DNA from: Panopea generosa
Taxonomy: Eukaryota > Mollusca > Bivalvia > Adapedonta > Hiatellidae
Assembly: GCA_029582155.1 (NCBI GenBank)
Contig: CM055895.1
Coordinates: 44,536,578-44,600,577 of the forward strand
Reading direction: 5' to 3'
Length of the DNA: 64,000 bases
Part shown: positions 32,951 to 43,399 of the stretch, one piece after another
How the letters are laid out: each line of letters starts with the position of its first letter
Position numbering within the stretch: position 1 is the first letter of the stretch
Program-made: the position numbers and the translations under genes
Notes under the pieces: generated by a model
Database searches by the model: none
What the model saw: only the letters and a program-made list of their open reading frames with translations
Told to the model about the DNA's origin: nothing

Positions 32951-34214
32951 GGTTAGGTTAACTGATCGTCTGTAAGCCGTCGGTTGCATAAAAATGGCAC
33001 TAAATATTCAATCAATGAATCTATTTCAGAAAACTTTGCATTCCATCATGTCAACCCAAGTTATATAGTGTAACGATGGTTTCCAACGAGTACCAACGTG
33101 GAGGTCTGACAGAACGACTTTTTACAAGCCATTTTTGAATAAATATAGACCGTATATGCACGAAGGGTAGACATACATAATTATAATAATATGTCCTCAT
33201 ATTAGGAGAATTAACACATTCCCATCAAGTATATATATAGATCTATATTTATATGTTTATTAATGTTATACATGCACGGTAAGAAATATTCAATCGCACA
33301 TGCGACATGTACAAGAACCGTAAAAAAAGGTTTCAGTGTTCACAGACTAGGGTCTACTCACTTTAGGAGATATACATAGACAGAAAAAATAAACAAATTT
33401 CTACCATTCGAACCAAGGCTTTTTGTGGCTTTGAACACTGAAAATGTTGTTGTTTTACTTTAAATTCTCTCAGTGAATCGTATGCTTCTGGGGCGATACG
33501 GAATTGTAAAAAGGTCATCATGCTACCATGATTAGCGGATTTTTGAATTTATAGATCCCTTGAAATTAAGTTTACCCCAACTTCCCTCTAACAATAATCT
33601 TCGTAAATCAAATGCTTCGAAAATGGGTGCAAGCGCCTGGATAAAAACGGCAAAAATCAATGACATAGCATGGTTCTTTTCGGGTATTGCGGCCTTAGGC
33701 CCGATCACGGATTGCATTTAGGCTTTCCAAACTAAATTTTTAACGTGACACCGTTTAACTTGGAGGAACAGGTACTTGTAGTTCCGAAGTCGGATTATGT
33801 TTGTCGGATTACGGTTAAGCGTTGAGCGGAAAGCGAAATGGCAAACAGAAACCGCATATTACCATGTATCAGTAAGCACTTCGCAACTGTTTTATCGAGT
33901 ATGGCGAATAAAGTAATGGCGGAATTAAAATTACTAAATAAGACACAGGTCTCACAGCATTGTATGGTTTGATTAACAAAAACACAGAAAGGCAGTTGTA
34001 TTTAACAACAACAGAATAAGTAACAAGCGGAATAGAATTTTAACCTGGTTGCCCTTCCATAGAATATCTGTATACGTCCTTTAGTGGAACGATAAGTAAA
34101 ATAAAACGGAGCAGTTCTGAAACATTACTTTATTTCATGCCAAATTATGAAAATGTTTTTTGTAGATGAAGTCCATTAGGCCTATTTCATGTTCATTTAT
34201 CCCCCCAATTTTCT
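32951..34214. other. Intergenic, nothing recognised
   Basis: No gene, array or SINE seen. The 61-codon minus-strand frame at 33,532-33,717 has no recognisable similarity. Confidence 0.4.
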
Positions 34215-35753
34215 TTAAAAAGCGGGGGATAATAATAATATAAATGTTCTTGCATACCAGAATAGGAAATTTGCAATTTTACCGCGTTTGGATATTTCTT
34301 ACTTGCATACTGGACAAGGATTTCTGCGTATTTTACAGGGTATGGAATTTTCATTCTACGTTCTCATCCTACCCTGCTATGGAACAATTTATGACGTGAC
34401 GTATTAAAACACGACATACTACATACTATATTTAATTTGACGTCTTAACCGCCAACGTGGTAAATTTTAATAACAATTTAAATAAAAATAGATATAAATA
34501 TTTAATGTGTTTGGTATACAAGAAAAATAATCTTACATGGCTTTTTCAGTTCAGATTTTGTCCTTCGGGATAACTGTTTTGGCGGTTAATCGGCAGAGCA
34601 TCATTCCCTCAAAACAAGAGGTTGCCACTAACGTGGTCATATCCCCCGCCACCTCGTTAACCCTTAGAGGCATTTCCAGAGAAGTGGATTTAAATTATGC
34701 AAAATGAAAAAGTCACCAATCACAGAAATCACATGTAAATGCCGCAAACTGAAATACATAGCCGACTGTATTATGACACATTGTCTTGCCCAGTGAGTAC
34801 TGGTGAGATGTTTTAAATCGAACCATAATCAAGTAAGTTATTGCCTAACCCCAAAACAAAAGAATAACTATCTTTGACGAATAAACCCATTCGCATGAAA
34901 CATCGTCTTGGGCTGGTTAGCATTTGTGCCAATTTATTTAAAAATCCAATCAGAACTAAAGAAGATACGGTCCTGGCAGCAGTGGACGAACGGACGGAGC
35001 TGTGACCTTGACCTTTGTAGAACATGACACATTATCTTGTCCTAGTAAAAATTTGTGCCGAGCTATTTAAAAATCGAATTACAACTAAAGAAGATAAGGT
35101 CCGGAGAGCAGTGGATGGACGGGCAGAGCTGTAACATTGACCTTTGACGAACAGACCCAAGTCAGTCGCATGACACATCGTCTTGTCCTAGTGTACATTT
35201 GTGGCAAGTTATTTAAAATACGGTCCGGACAGGACCAAACACATTGTACACATTGGATTTTCAAACACTTGACCTTGAGGACCCTGAAGGAGATACTGTG
35301 AGGACAGCAGGGGACGCACGCATGGACGCACACACGGACGGACGCAGCCCATTTCTATATCCCCCGCTCTACTCTACGAGCGGTGGCGGGGGATAAACAG
35401 TTATTACTCTGGACGGATTTATTTATCGGAACCTCCAATATATTCCGTCCGAGGAATAACTGTTTTTGAGGAATGAGGATCTGTCAAGTTCCCGCGAAAT
35501 AAGGTATCCCAAGGGAATTTTCTATCTGAAGTGAAAAAGCCATGTAAGATTCTTATTCTATCGCTCTAGGGCTGGGATAAAAAAAAGTGTGGCATTGGAA
35601 GTATCTATGACGTAACGTATAAAATGCATGACGTAAATCATATTATATAACGTCTTAAAAGCAATCGTGGTTAAAATAAAACGATGAGTTAAATTAAAAT
35701 AATTATTCAATATGTTTGGTAGGTATGCAAGAAAAAGAATTATTCATGGCTTT
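34215..35753. repeat. Nest of dispersed repeats with inverted and direct internal copies
   Basis: GCGGGGGATA (34,221) and ATCCCCCGCC (34,646) are inverted. 34,875-35,230 holds 3 degenerate ~130-145 bp tandem units with CATCGTCTTG, AACTAAAGAAGATA and GACCTTTG. 35,357-35,396 is a C5/G5 hairpin (ATCCCCCGCTC with GAGCGGTGGCGGGGGAT). ATCTTACATGGCTTTTTCA at 34,530 is inverted near 35,533-35,555. About 150 bp ending at 34,550 (TGACGT, ACGTCTTAA, TTTGGTA, CAAGAAAAA) recurs in direct orientation at 35,610-35,753. Frames at 34,813-35,333 are translations of these repeats. Confidence 0.75.
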
Positions 35754-35768
35754 CAGTGGCGTAGCTAC
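35754..35768 (+). mobile_element. Candidate left terminal sequence of the hAT element
   Basis: CAGTGGCGTAGCTAC resembles the CAGTGGCGTAGC-type ends of many hAT elements. It interrupts the repeat ending at 35,753 and lies 0.7 kb before the transposase frame. No matching right end was found, so the assignment is tentative. Confidence 0.4.
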
Positions 35769-36383
35769 TATTAGGCCATATAGGCCCGAGTCTATTCATC
35801 ATTTTGAAAAATGTAAAAAATAAAAAGGCCTTTAAAGTCGAAATATTCAATAAAAATCAGTAGCGAAGGGGGGTAAGGCTGAAAAATGTGTAAAGAAACT
35901 ATTAAAATATATATTTTTTTAAATCGTGCAATTTCGATAAATCCTATCCCACTCGTTCTGATGGTTATGATGGTGACAATATCACGGTACACCGATTATT
36001 TCGTAACGCAATTGCCTGCATGATCCAGATTATTATTTACATCGCGCTAAAATTGAAAAATGTCTACTAGTAATGATTCCCCCTATTCGGATCCAGGTGA
36101 ACCCCGGGATTAGGATGACGAAAGTAAGATGCATTTATTGACGGAGAAATGGACATTTGTCAAAGACTATCGTTTCCTTTCCAGGTAACGAGCGAAATAA
36201 CTTATTGTGCATCATAAATGCATTTATTTTTGGATGAAGTTATGAGACTTTGTTAAGATTTTAATAAATATAGATCCAATTAATTTACAGTAGTCGCTAT
36301 AATATGTGTTTAATTTTTGAAGGATAAATAGAATTTATAATGACAAGTATAAAATGCATATTAAACGTTCATAATTAGCAGCG
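35769..36383. other. Probable 5' non-coding part of the hAT element
   Basis: AT-rich, no gene recognised. It lies between the candidate hAT end and the transposase. Confidence 0.35.
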
Positions 36384-36456
36384 TTATTATATAGCTCAGT
36401 GGTAGAATATTCGCTTCACGCTCTGGCGCCCTGGGATCGATCCTGGGACGCAACCA
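36384..36456 (+). repeat. tRNA-like SINE head
   Basis: An A-box-like TAGCTCAGTGGTAGAATA and B-box-like GGGATCGATCC are spaced as in a tRNA, ending in CGCAACCAA and an A-rich stretch. The anticodon arm (TTCGC against TCTGG) does not pair, so this is a SINE or tRNA-derived relic rather than a working tRNA gene. Confidence 0.6.
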
Positions 36457-36481
36457 ATTTTTAAAAAAAAAAATTATATAA

Positions 36482-37790
36482 TCAAGAAATAACAAAGAAA
36501 GGAGATTCAATGCCAATTGGATGTCTGACTTCCTATGGCTGCGTTATCCGATGGTTAAAGACGCAGTATTTTGTGCACCATGCCTATTGTTTGGACCATC
36601 CCAGGGCAAAGAGAAAGCGTTCAGAAGCAGCCCAGTGAATTACTGGAAAAACTTCTCCGTATATATGATGAGGCATTCCGTTGAAGATATACACAGAACA
36701 TCATTAGTATTGGCGGATAATTTCGAGGACGTGATCTCTGGAAAGAAGGAATCCATAAACTCTCAACTGTCTACCAGTGTGAAAAATACTGTGCACAAAA
36801 ACCGACACATATTGCGGAAGATTACAGAATCACTGGTGTTATTAGGTCAACAAAACATAGCAATCAGGGGCCACACAGAGGACAAAGGTGATTTTATGGC
36901 CATCCTTCAAAGTAAGGCAAAGCATGATGAAATTCTAGCCGACTATCTTGCCAACGCACATTCAAATGCAAAGTATACGTCACCTGACATTCAAAATGAG
37001 ATTTTACAATTATGCGGCGACCAGTTATTATCTGAAATAACGGATGAAAATAAACGTTCTGGATGTTATGCTATAATAGCAGACGAGGCCACTGACAGCG
37101 CAACAAGGGAACAGCTATCTATTTGTGTTCGGTACGTTAAAAAAGTGGAGAATAAGCACGAGGTCCATGAACAATATATTGGATTTTTGACATGTAAATC
37201 AATTAAAGGAACTAACTTGGCGCCATTGATTTTAACATATTTACAGGAGTGTGGCCTAGACATTCTCAAAATACGCGCGCAATGCTACGACGGAGCCTCA
37301 AACATGTCTGGTAAATTTAATGGTGTTCAAGCGCTAATCAAGGAAAGAGTGCCACTTGCCAACTATGTTTATTGCAAATCCCATTGCTTGAAACTTTCAC
37401 TAGTGCATAGCTCAAAGATCCAGTGTGTACGCACGATGATGGCAACGGTCCAGGAAGTTGCTTTCGACTATTCAGCAAAGCGTCTATCTGCATTTATGGG
37501 TGAGCTAGCTACTGATGCAGTAACTAAGGAAAACATGGATGGCCGAAGGAAGCTCAAAACACTTTGCTAGACCAGATGGATGAGCAGAGCGGACTCTCTA
37601 TCTACATTCAAAACATCATTCCGTGTAGATGTCCATGCTTTAGAACATTTTCAAGAAGACGGGGACTTGTAGGCGGGACTGCACTTGAATGCCATTCTTC
37701 AATTCCCGTTCATAGTAACAGTAGTCGCTAGCGAACAGATTCTGAGCAATTTAGTTGGCCTGACCTCAATATTACAAAAGGTACATCTCA
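36482..37790 (+). pseudogene. hAT transposase, TTF zinc finger + DUF4371 part
   Basis: A ZMYM1-like or domesticated-looking hAT transposase. The frame is open from 36,482, upstream of the first ATG at 36,521, and starts with RRFNANWMSDFLWLRYP. A TTF-type zinc-finger core (AVFCAPCLLFG, NYWKNF, RHS, HRTSL) is followed by the DUF4371/RNase-H-like core with catalytic D in ADEATDSAT (~37,080), second D in CYDGASNMSG (~37,285) and CKSHCLKLSLVHSS. A TAG at 37,568 replaces the Glu that normally precedes Thr-Arg-Trp. The same frame continues as TRWMSRADSLSTFKTSF to a second TAG (~37,669), then to a GT at about 37,781. Transposon-derived; inactivated by at least two nonsense codons. Confidence 0.88.
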
Positions 37791-38242
37791 CACTATGTCT
37801 GTCGTAATTATGGTAAAATGACAATATTTCATTCTGTAAAGATGTTTAAAAATCAGAATGATATCAGGATAAACTATTTATTTAATAGACCGTGTGATAT
37901 GCGATATACTAGCATGCTTGACACGTCCGACAGACCCGGTTCTATCGCACCATACATGATACTAGTGACCGTTCACATGCACCGTTATTCAGTGAAACCA
38001 TCTCACTGAATATATGTTTTAAAAGTGACCGAATTATCCTTCTCAAAAATCCAACATGAACGCACTGTCTCACTGTTTTCCCCATTTAATTATATATTAT
38101 ATTTTATAAAAATGTATGATTGATTGCTACTTAAATTATGCGCATAAAAATGTACATGCGCGCAATATGCTTTGTTTTTGTGTTGATATGCCATTAATAT
38201 CATACAACCATTGATTCTAGCTTCAAATACGTTTGTTTTACA

Positions 38243-38371
38243 GGTCGCATGGATCTGATAGAGGTAGTACGTGAGACAAAGGTAGTCATGCAGATATTTC
38301 GTGACGAGCGGACAGACCAGCTTGTTTGGGGTGCGATCTTCCAAGAGGCCACAGATATTGCATCCGAGTTC
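38243..38371 (+). pseudogene. hAT transposase, exon-like middle segment
   Basis: Bounded by TTTTACAG and GTACGT splice signals. It reads MDLIEVVRETKVVMQIFRD, then VWGAIFQEATDIASEFQ, the helical middle of ZMYM1-like hAT proteins. The phase against the upstream segment is off by one, consistent with decay or a different donor. A DNA transposon gene with introns is unusual but known in this group. Confidence 0.72.
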
Positions 38372-38727
38372 CAAGTACGTTAATAGACTGTGTTCATTTC
38401 AATTTCTTAACTGCCTAGCAACCATGTATGATTATACAACCAAACAACCGTGCATTATATAAACTCATATATGGTCAGTTAATGATAAGCATGTAAAAGA
38501 TTCTATGATTTCTTTTATAAAAACTACTTGCTTGACTGGTTTGTTGTTTATTTATTACATTTACAGCGAAGTGCGTATATTGATCGCTTGTGTTTAAACA
38601 TCTACAAGTCTGTGTGTGTATTTATGTTTTATCACCGACGCATGTTCATCAGAAATAACAGCAAATAAAGAAATACTTTTGAAATCAGAAAATATTAATA
38701 TCTATTAAAACTATTCATATTCTTGAT

Positions 38728-39017
38728 TGTGTTTGTTTGTTTGTATTGAGTTTAACGCCGTTTTTCAACATTGCTTCAGTTATATACGGCGCAGTTAACC
38801 CTAACCATGTTTCCTGGGTTTCTAACCAGTACTCCATAGTAACTGACAACTTTCTCACACGAGTCAGCGGTGAGAAACGAATGACCCGGGACGCAAAGTA
38901 TTTTGTCAAATCGTAATAAAGAAATGTAGCCAGACCGAGGCTCGAACCAATGCGGGAATAACCCCATCTGATTGACAGACCTGAGCGCTATCCACTGCGC
39001 CATGGGGCCCGGCTCAC
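38728..39017 (-). repeat. tRNA-derived SINE with 9-bp TSD (in hAT intron)
   Basis: The target-site duplication ATTCTTGAT is at 38,719-38,727 and 39,018-39,026. On the minus strand the head is CCCCATGGCGCAGTGGATAG with B-box GGTTCGAGCC. The body has CGGTGAGAAACGAATGACCC on the plus strand. The tail is CGGCGTTAAACTCAATACAA followed by ACAAACAAAC. It inserted between two exon-like hAT segments. A second copy is at 39,674. Confidence 0.93.
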
Positions 39018-39055
39018 ATTCTTGATAATTTCATTTTTATAAATATTTTTTTAGA

Positions 39056-39176
39056 TTCAGCCATCAGACTGCCAGACAGCAGAAAAGGGCTAATTATGCT
39101 GTTCAATACCCTAGTCAATACTGGAAAATTGCGACATACTACGCCTTTCTTGACCACTTACTGATAGAAATCGACC
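39056..39176 (+). pseudogene. hAT transposase, exon-like segment
   Basis: Follows TATTTTTTTAG. It reads IQPS, then after a frameshift RANYAVQYPSQYWKIATYYA and FLDHLLIEIDQHI, the QYW-containing segment of the family. It then meets a stop. The shift lies near 39,068. Confidence 0.7.
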
Positions 39177-39304
39177 AACATATTTAAAATTGAAGATAGC
39201 TTCCAAGCCCAATTACTTATCCCATCTCTCGTGAGAGATATCCAACCTCTCCAGATTGATTGAATTTATTATGCGTATGCTGCATATCTTCCGATTCCTA
39301 AACA

Positions 39305-39644
39305 GGCGTTTTGCAACGAAATACGGCGATGGCACACTAGATGGACAATGGCAGATGCACGACCAACAACTCTGATAGAGGCATTGAATCAAACAAACAA
39401 TGATGCCTATCCCATCGTTTACACAATATTTAGTGTATTGCTGACCATGCCAGCCACATCTGCATCGTGTGAGCGCTCCTTTAGCTCAATGCGCAGAATA
39501 AAGACATACCTGCGATCAACAATGACCGGAGGGCGGCTATCGGCATTGGGTCTCTTACATATCCATCGAGACATGACCATAGACGTAGATAAGATCATTA
39601 ACATTTTTGCATCTACAAAATGTAGACATATGGAATTTTTATGA
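39305..39644 (+). pseudogene. hAT C-terminal dimerisation domain
   Basis: Follows CTAAACAG. It reads FCNEIRRWHTRWTMADARPT and continues open to TGA at 39,642. The dimerisation signature of hAT transposases is clear: LLTMPATSASCERSFSSMRR, then IKTYLRSTM, RLSALGLLHIHRD. This is the best-preserved part, with no lesion inside it. It could be translated only if spliced from upstream parts, which are broken. Confidence 0.88.
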
Positions 39645-39673
39645 ACAATACTCGATCTACGTAATAGTATTGA

Positions 39674-39982
39674 TTTTGTTTGTTTGTATTGAGTTTAACG
39701 CCGTTTTTCAACAATTGTTCAGTTATAAACGGCGGTCAGTTAACCTAACCATGTTTCCTGGGTTTCTAACCAGTACTCCACACATTTTCTCTGCAAGTAA
39801 CTGACAACTTTCTCACATGAATCAGCGGTGAGAAACGAATGACGCGGGACACAATGTCTTTTGTCAGATCGTTACAAATAAAAGTAGCAGGACCTGGGCT
39901 TGAACCCATGCGGGAACAACTCCATCTGACCGACAGACCTGAGAGCTATCCACTGCGCCACGGGGGTGGGGGGCGGTGTACC
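39674..39982 (-). repeat. tRNA-derived SINE with 8-bp TSD (3' of hAT)
   Basis: Same family as 38,728-39,017. The target-site duplication AGTATTGA is at 39,666-39,673 and 39,983-39,990. Head on the minus strand: CGTGGCGCAGTGGATAGCTC. The tail ends CAAACAAACAAAAT-like. It ends in a G-rich segment (39,961-39,974). Confidence 0.9.
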
Positions 39983-40002
39983 AGTATTGAACAGTGTACA
40001 TT

Positions 40003-40069
40003 TCGGTTTCATGACAACAATGCACACTGTACCAGTATTGAACAGTGTGCATTGATTTCATGAAACCGA
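40003..40069. other. 67-nt foldback hairpin
   Basis: TCGGTTTCATGA pairs with TCATGAAACCGA and ATGCACACTGT pairs with ACAGTGTGCAT, joined by a 5-nt stretch that itself pairs at three of five positions. The result is a 28-position stem with two mismatches and an ~11-nt loop. GTACCAGTATTGAACAGTGT occurs at 39,977 and again at 40,029, spanning the SINE junction. Confidence 0.85.
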
Positions 40070-40196
40070 TTTAAATTTAAATGATCACAAAATAATGAAA
40101 ATCAATTTGACACGTATTAACAAAACGTTTCTATAATTTTGTTTATTGGCTTAGCTCGATTATATATTTTTTTTAAAAAAAAAACGTACACAATTA

Positions 40197-40541
40197 TTGA
40201 GAATCACTATAGATATCACTCTCATATATACACCAAAACGTACCAACGCTCATCTAAGTAGGCGAACCTATACAACGCCCTTGACGACGGAATTCGACAG
40301 ATTGGAGACTCTATCTTTCCAATCTGTTACCCCACTCGCACCCCCTACTTTTCAACTGCCACCCCTTCCAGTGTCAACCCCACCCCATGGTCAGACATAT
40401 TCTGAGGCAAGACCCTTTAGACGAGCACAAAGAGGTCGAATCTATGGGCGTGGTGGTGGCAACCGACCCAGCGGTCGCCCACAGCAGTTTGGACAGCCTC
40501 ATGGTACAAACAGATCAGCGACCGGTCACCCAAACTTCTAG
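40197..40541 (+). pseudogene. gag C-terminal fragment
   Basis: Only the C-terminal part is left: a Pro/Thr-rich segment followed by a Gly/Arg-rich, RNA-binding-like tail (GRIYGRGGGNRPSGRP). There is no Cys-His knuckle. The N-terminal capsid is missing, and no similarity is visible before about 40,250, so the ATG at 40,197 is not the native start. Confidence 0.6.
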
Positions 40542-40639
40542 CCACCTCTGCTACTGGCCGTCCGGAGGTGAAGTCTAATAATGGCCAACCTACTCCTTTG
40601 CTTACGAAAATTGTTGGAGATTCGAACACTTCATAAATT

Positions 40640-40945
40640 TTGTTCCATTACATGAGAACCAATGCTTTGATTGATACTGGTTCCATGGTTTCTACTGTTT
40701 CTAACTCTTTCTATCAGTCTTTGACTAACAAGCCCCCTTTACAGGATCTTTCTTCTTTTGGCATTGACCTCAGTGTTACTGTTGCTAATGGAAACCAGCT
40801 TAACATTCTTGGGTACATTGAAGTTTCCATTGCTATTCCAGATTTTAATCTTGAACTGCCTGTTCCTGTCTTAGTAGTTCCTGATACTCAGAACTCTGCA
40901 ACTTGCCCTGTGATTTTGGGAACTAATGTTATTAGATGTTGTTAA
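40640..40945 (+). pseudogene. Retropepsin-type protease domain
   Basis: The aspartic protease active-site triad is in ALIDTGSMVSTVS (~40,668). The flap-side strand IDLSVTVANGNQLNILGYIE and the second hydrophobic block CPVILGTNVI are present. A TAA at 40,943 ends the frame, but the following pol frame is in the same phase. A single nonsense codon, or programmed readthrough, therefore separates protease from RT. A stop at about 40,631 also cuts it from upstream gag. Confidence 0.8.
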
Positions 40946-40951
40946 TCTATT

Positions 40952-43399
40952 GTGTCTGATGGGAATATGAGTTCGATACCTGAAACTTGGGAAACTGCAT
41001 TCCAGTCTTTAGTCTGCCACCCAGTTTCAGTGCAGATCGGCCCATATGAATCTGTCACTGTCAATGGTATTGCCCGTGGACTTAATCACAGTGTTTGCAA
41101 AGTTGTAACTGAGAATCTGGACAATGGTTCCTCTCTTTTAGTAAGACCACATGTTGTACAGATACCACAGTCCGGGAGATATGCAAAAATACCAGTCCGG
41201 TTGTGTAACATGTCGGCTAAGACCGTAACCATTAGACCAAGGTCAGAGTTATGTATGGTCAATGAGGTCAAGGTCATTGATAATCTTGCTTCTTCTACTT
41301 CTTCTTCTTCTTCTACTTCTAATTCATTGTGTGACCAGCTAGGCATACAAATTGACAAGGACTCTTTATCCCCTGATCAACTCTTGCGTGCCCAGCAAGT
41401 TCTTGGCAAATGGCAACATGTATTTTCGACAGGGCCAGCTGACATAGGTCTGTGTAATCTTGTGCGTCACAAGATTGTTTTAAATGATTACACACCATTC
41501 AAGCAGCCATATAGGAAAATTCCCCCTGGGATGTATGAGGAGGTTAGGCAACACCTCAAAGAAATGCTTGAATGTGGTGCAATCAAGGAGAGTGATAGTC
41601 CGTTCTCTTCCAATGTGGTGTTAGTCCGCAAGAAGGATGGCTCACTTAGATTTTGCCTGGACTTCCGTATGCTTAACTCTCGCACACGGAAGGACGCATA
41701 CCAACTTCCGAGGTTCGATGATCAGTTAGATCTACTTGTAGGTTCTCGTTTCTTTTCGAAGCTTGACCTCAGATCAGGATATTGGAATATTGAAATGGAT
41801 GATGAATCCAAGCAATTCACAGGATTTTCAGTTGGTAACCTAGGATTTTATGAATGCCAGCGTATGCCATTTGGACTCGTGAACTCAGGCGCAACCTTTC
41901 AACGTGTCATGGAAAAGTCCTTAGGAGACCTTCTCCTACGGGAATGTCTAGTTTTCATAGATGATATTTTGATTTTCTCACATACTTTTGAAGATCACTT
42001 AGTTAGGTTAGAAAATGTCTTTCAACGTCTCTCAGATCATGGTTTAAAGCTCAAAGGATCCAAGTGTCAGCTTTTCAAAAGTTCTGTTACCTATCTTGGT
42101 CATGTTATTTCCGAACAAGGTATTGCCACTGACCCCTCCAAGATTAGTGCTATTGTTAATTGTCCAGTTCCTACCAATATTACACAGCTTCGTTCCTTTC
42201 TTGGAACAGCAGGATTTTATCGTCGGTACATAAAGGGCTATTCAAAGATTGCACAACCCTTGAACCAGTTACTTGAAGGCCATGGTGATACAAAACCCAA
42301 GTCTAAAGGAAAGTCAAAGAAACGCAAGTCTGCAATGCCATGGTTATGGGGTAGTGACCAACAGTCAGCTTTTGCCACTCTGAAAGAAAAGCTTGCTTCA
42401 CCCCCCGTCCTAGCCTTTGCTGATTTTTCCAGGCCTTTCATTGTTCATATTGACGCGAGCGGTTTGGGACTTGGTGGAGTATTGCTCCAAGAACAAGATG
42501 ATGGTTCAGAGAGAGTTATTGCCTATGCCAGTCGCGGACTCAGGCCGAGTGAGAAGAACTACCCTGCCCACAAGTTGGAGTTTCTCGCGCTGAAATGGGC
42601 AGTGACGGACAAGTTCCACGATTACCTTTATGGCAATAAGTTCACGGTCACGACTGACAACAACCCATTGACCTATGTCATGCCAACAGCCAAACTTGAT
42701 GCTACAGGCCATAGGTGGGTTGCTGCACTGTCAGCCTATGACTTTGACCTATTTTACAAGTCTGGCCGCTTAAATGGTGATTGTGATGGTTTGAGCCGCA
42801 AACCTCAGTTGTTCTCTGACACTGTAAAAGCAATCTGCCTTGGTGCTACTGCCTCTTTTTCTTCTGCCGACTGTCTTTCTGGTTCTGAAGCCCCTAAACT
42901 TACTGAGCTATCTCCTACTAAATCTTTTCAACCTGTCAATTGGGCTTTCGAGCAAGCCAGAGATCCTGATATTTCCCAGGTTCTTTTTGTTTTGCAGCAC
43001 GGTTCTCGCCACAGGGGGGAAGAGGTGTCGAAAGATGTCAAATCCCTGCTTCGTGACAGCTCACGCCTGTGTGTGGAGAACGGAGTCCTCTACCGTACTG
43101 CCTCTGTCGATGGTGAACCGGTAAAGCAGCTTGTCATACCTGCTTCTTACCGAACTATCTCTTTTCAAGGTGTTCATGATCAAGTTGGTCATCCGGGACA
43201 TGACAAATCTCTTTGGCTTGCACGTCAACGTTTTTACTGGCCAGGAATAGAGGCAGATTTCAAGAGACGTGTGTCCTCTTGCAGGTCTTGTGTCTGTGGG
43301 AAAACCCCTCAAAGGCCTGCGGCGGATCTTGTACCCATCCAGACTTCTAGGCCTATGCAGCTTGTTTGCATGGATTTTTTTGAAGTTAGAAAGGTCTAA
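40952..43399 (+). pseudogene. pol: RT, RNase H, integrase zinc domain (815 codons open)
   Basis: RT begins near residue 180 with VRKKDGSLRFCLDFRMLN, then FSKLDLRSGYWNI, RMPFGLVNSGATF, and catalytic FIDDILIFSHT (~residue 335). RNase H has HIDASGLGLGGVLLQEQ (~499) and TTDNNPLTYV. The integrase HHCC region is GHPGHDKSLWLARQRFYWPG with CRSCVCGK (~740-780). The first catalytic Asp of the integrase is in LVCMDFF at the very end. The frame then terminates because of a T8 run at 43,375-43,382, after which the integrase continues in another phase. Length and domain order are normal for the family up to that point. Confidence 0.9.

Noticed and set aside
36384..36456. Functional tRNA gene
   Set aside because: A- and B-box-like sequences are present but the anticodon arm does not pair and the acceptor stem has mismatches, so a SINE head or relic is more likely.
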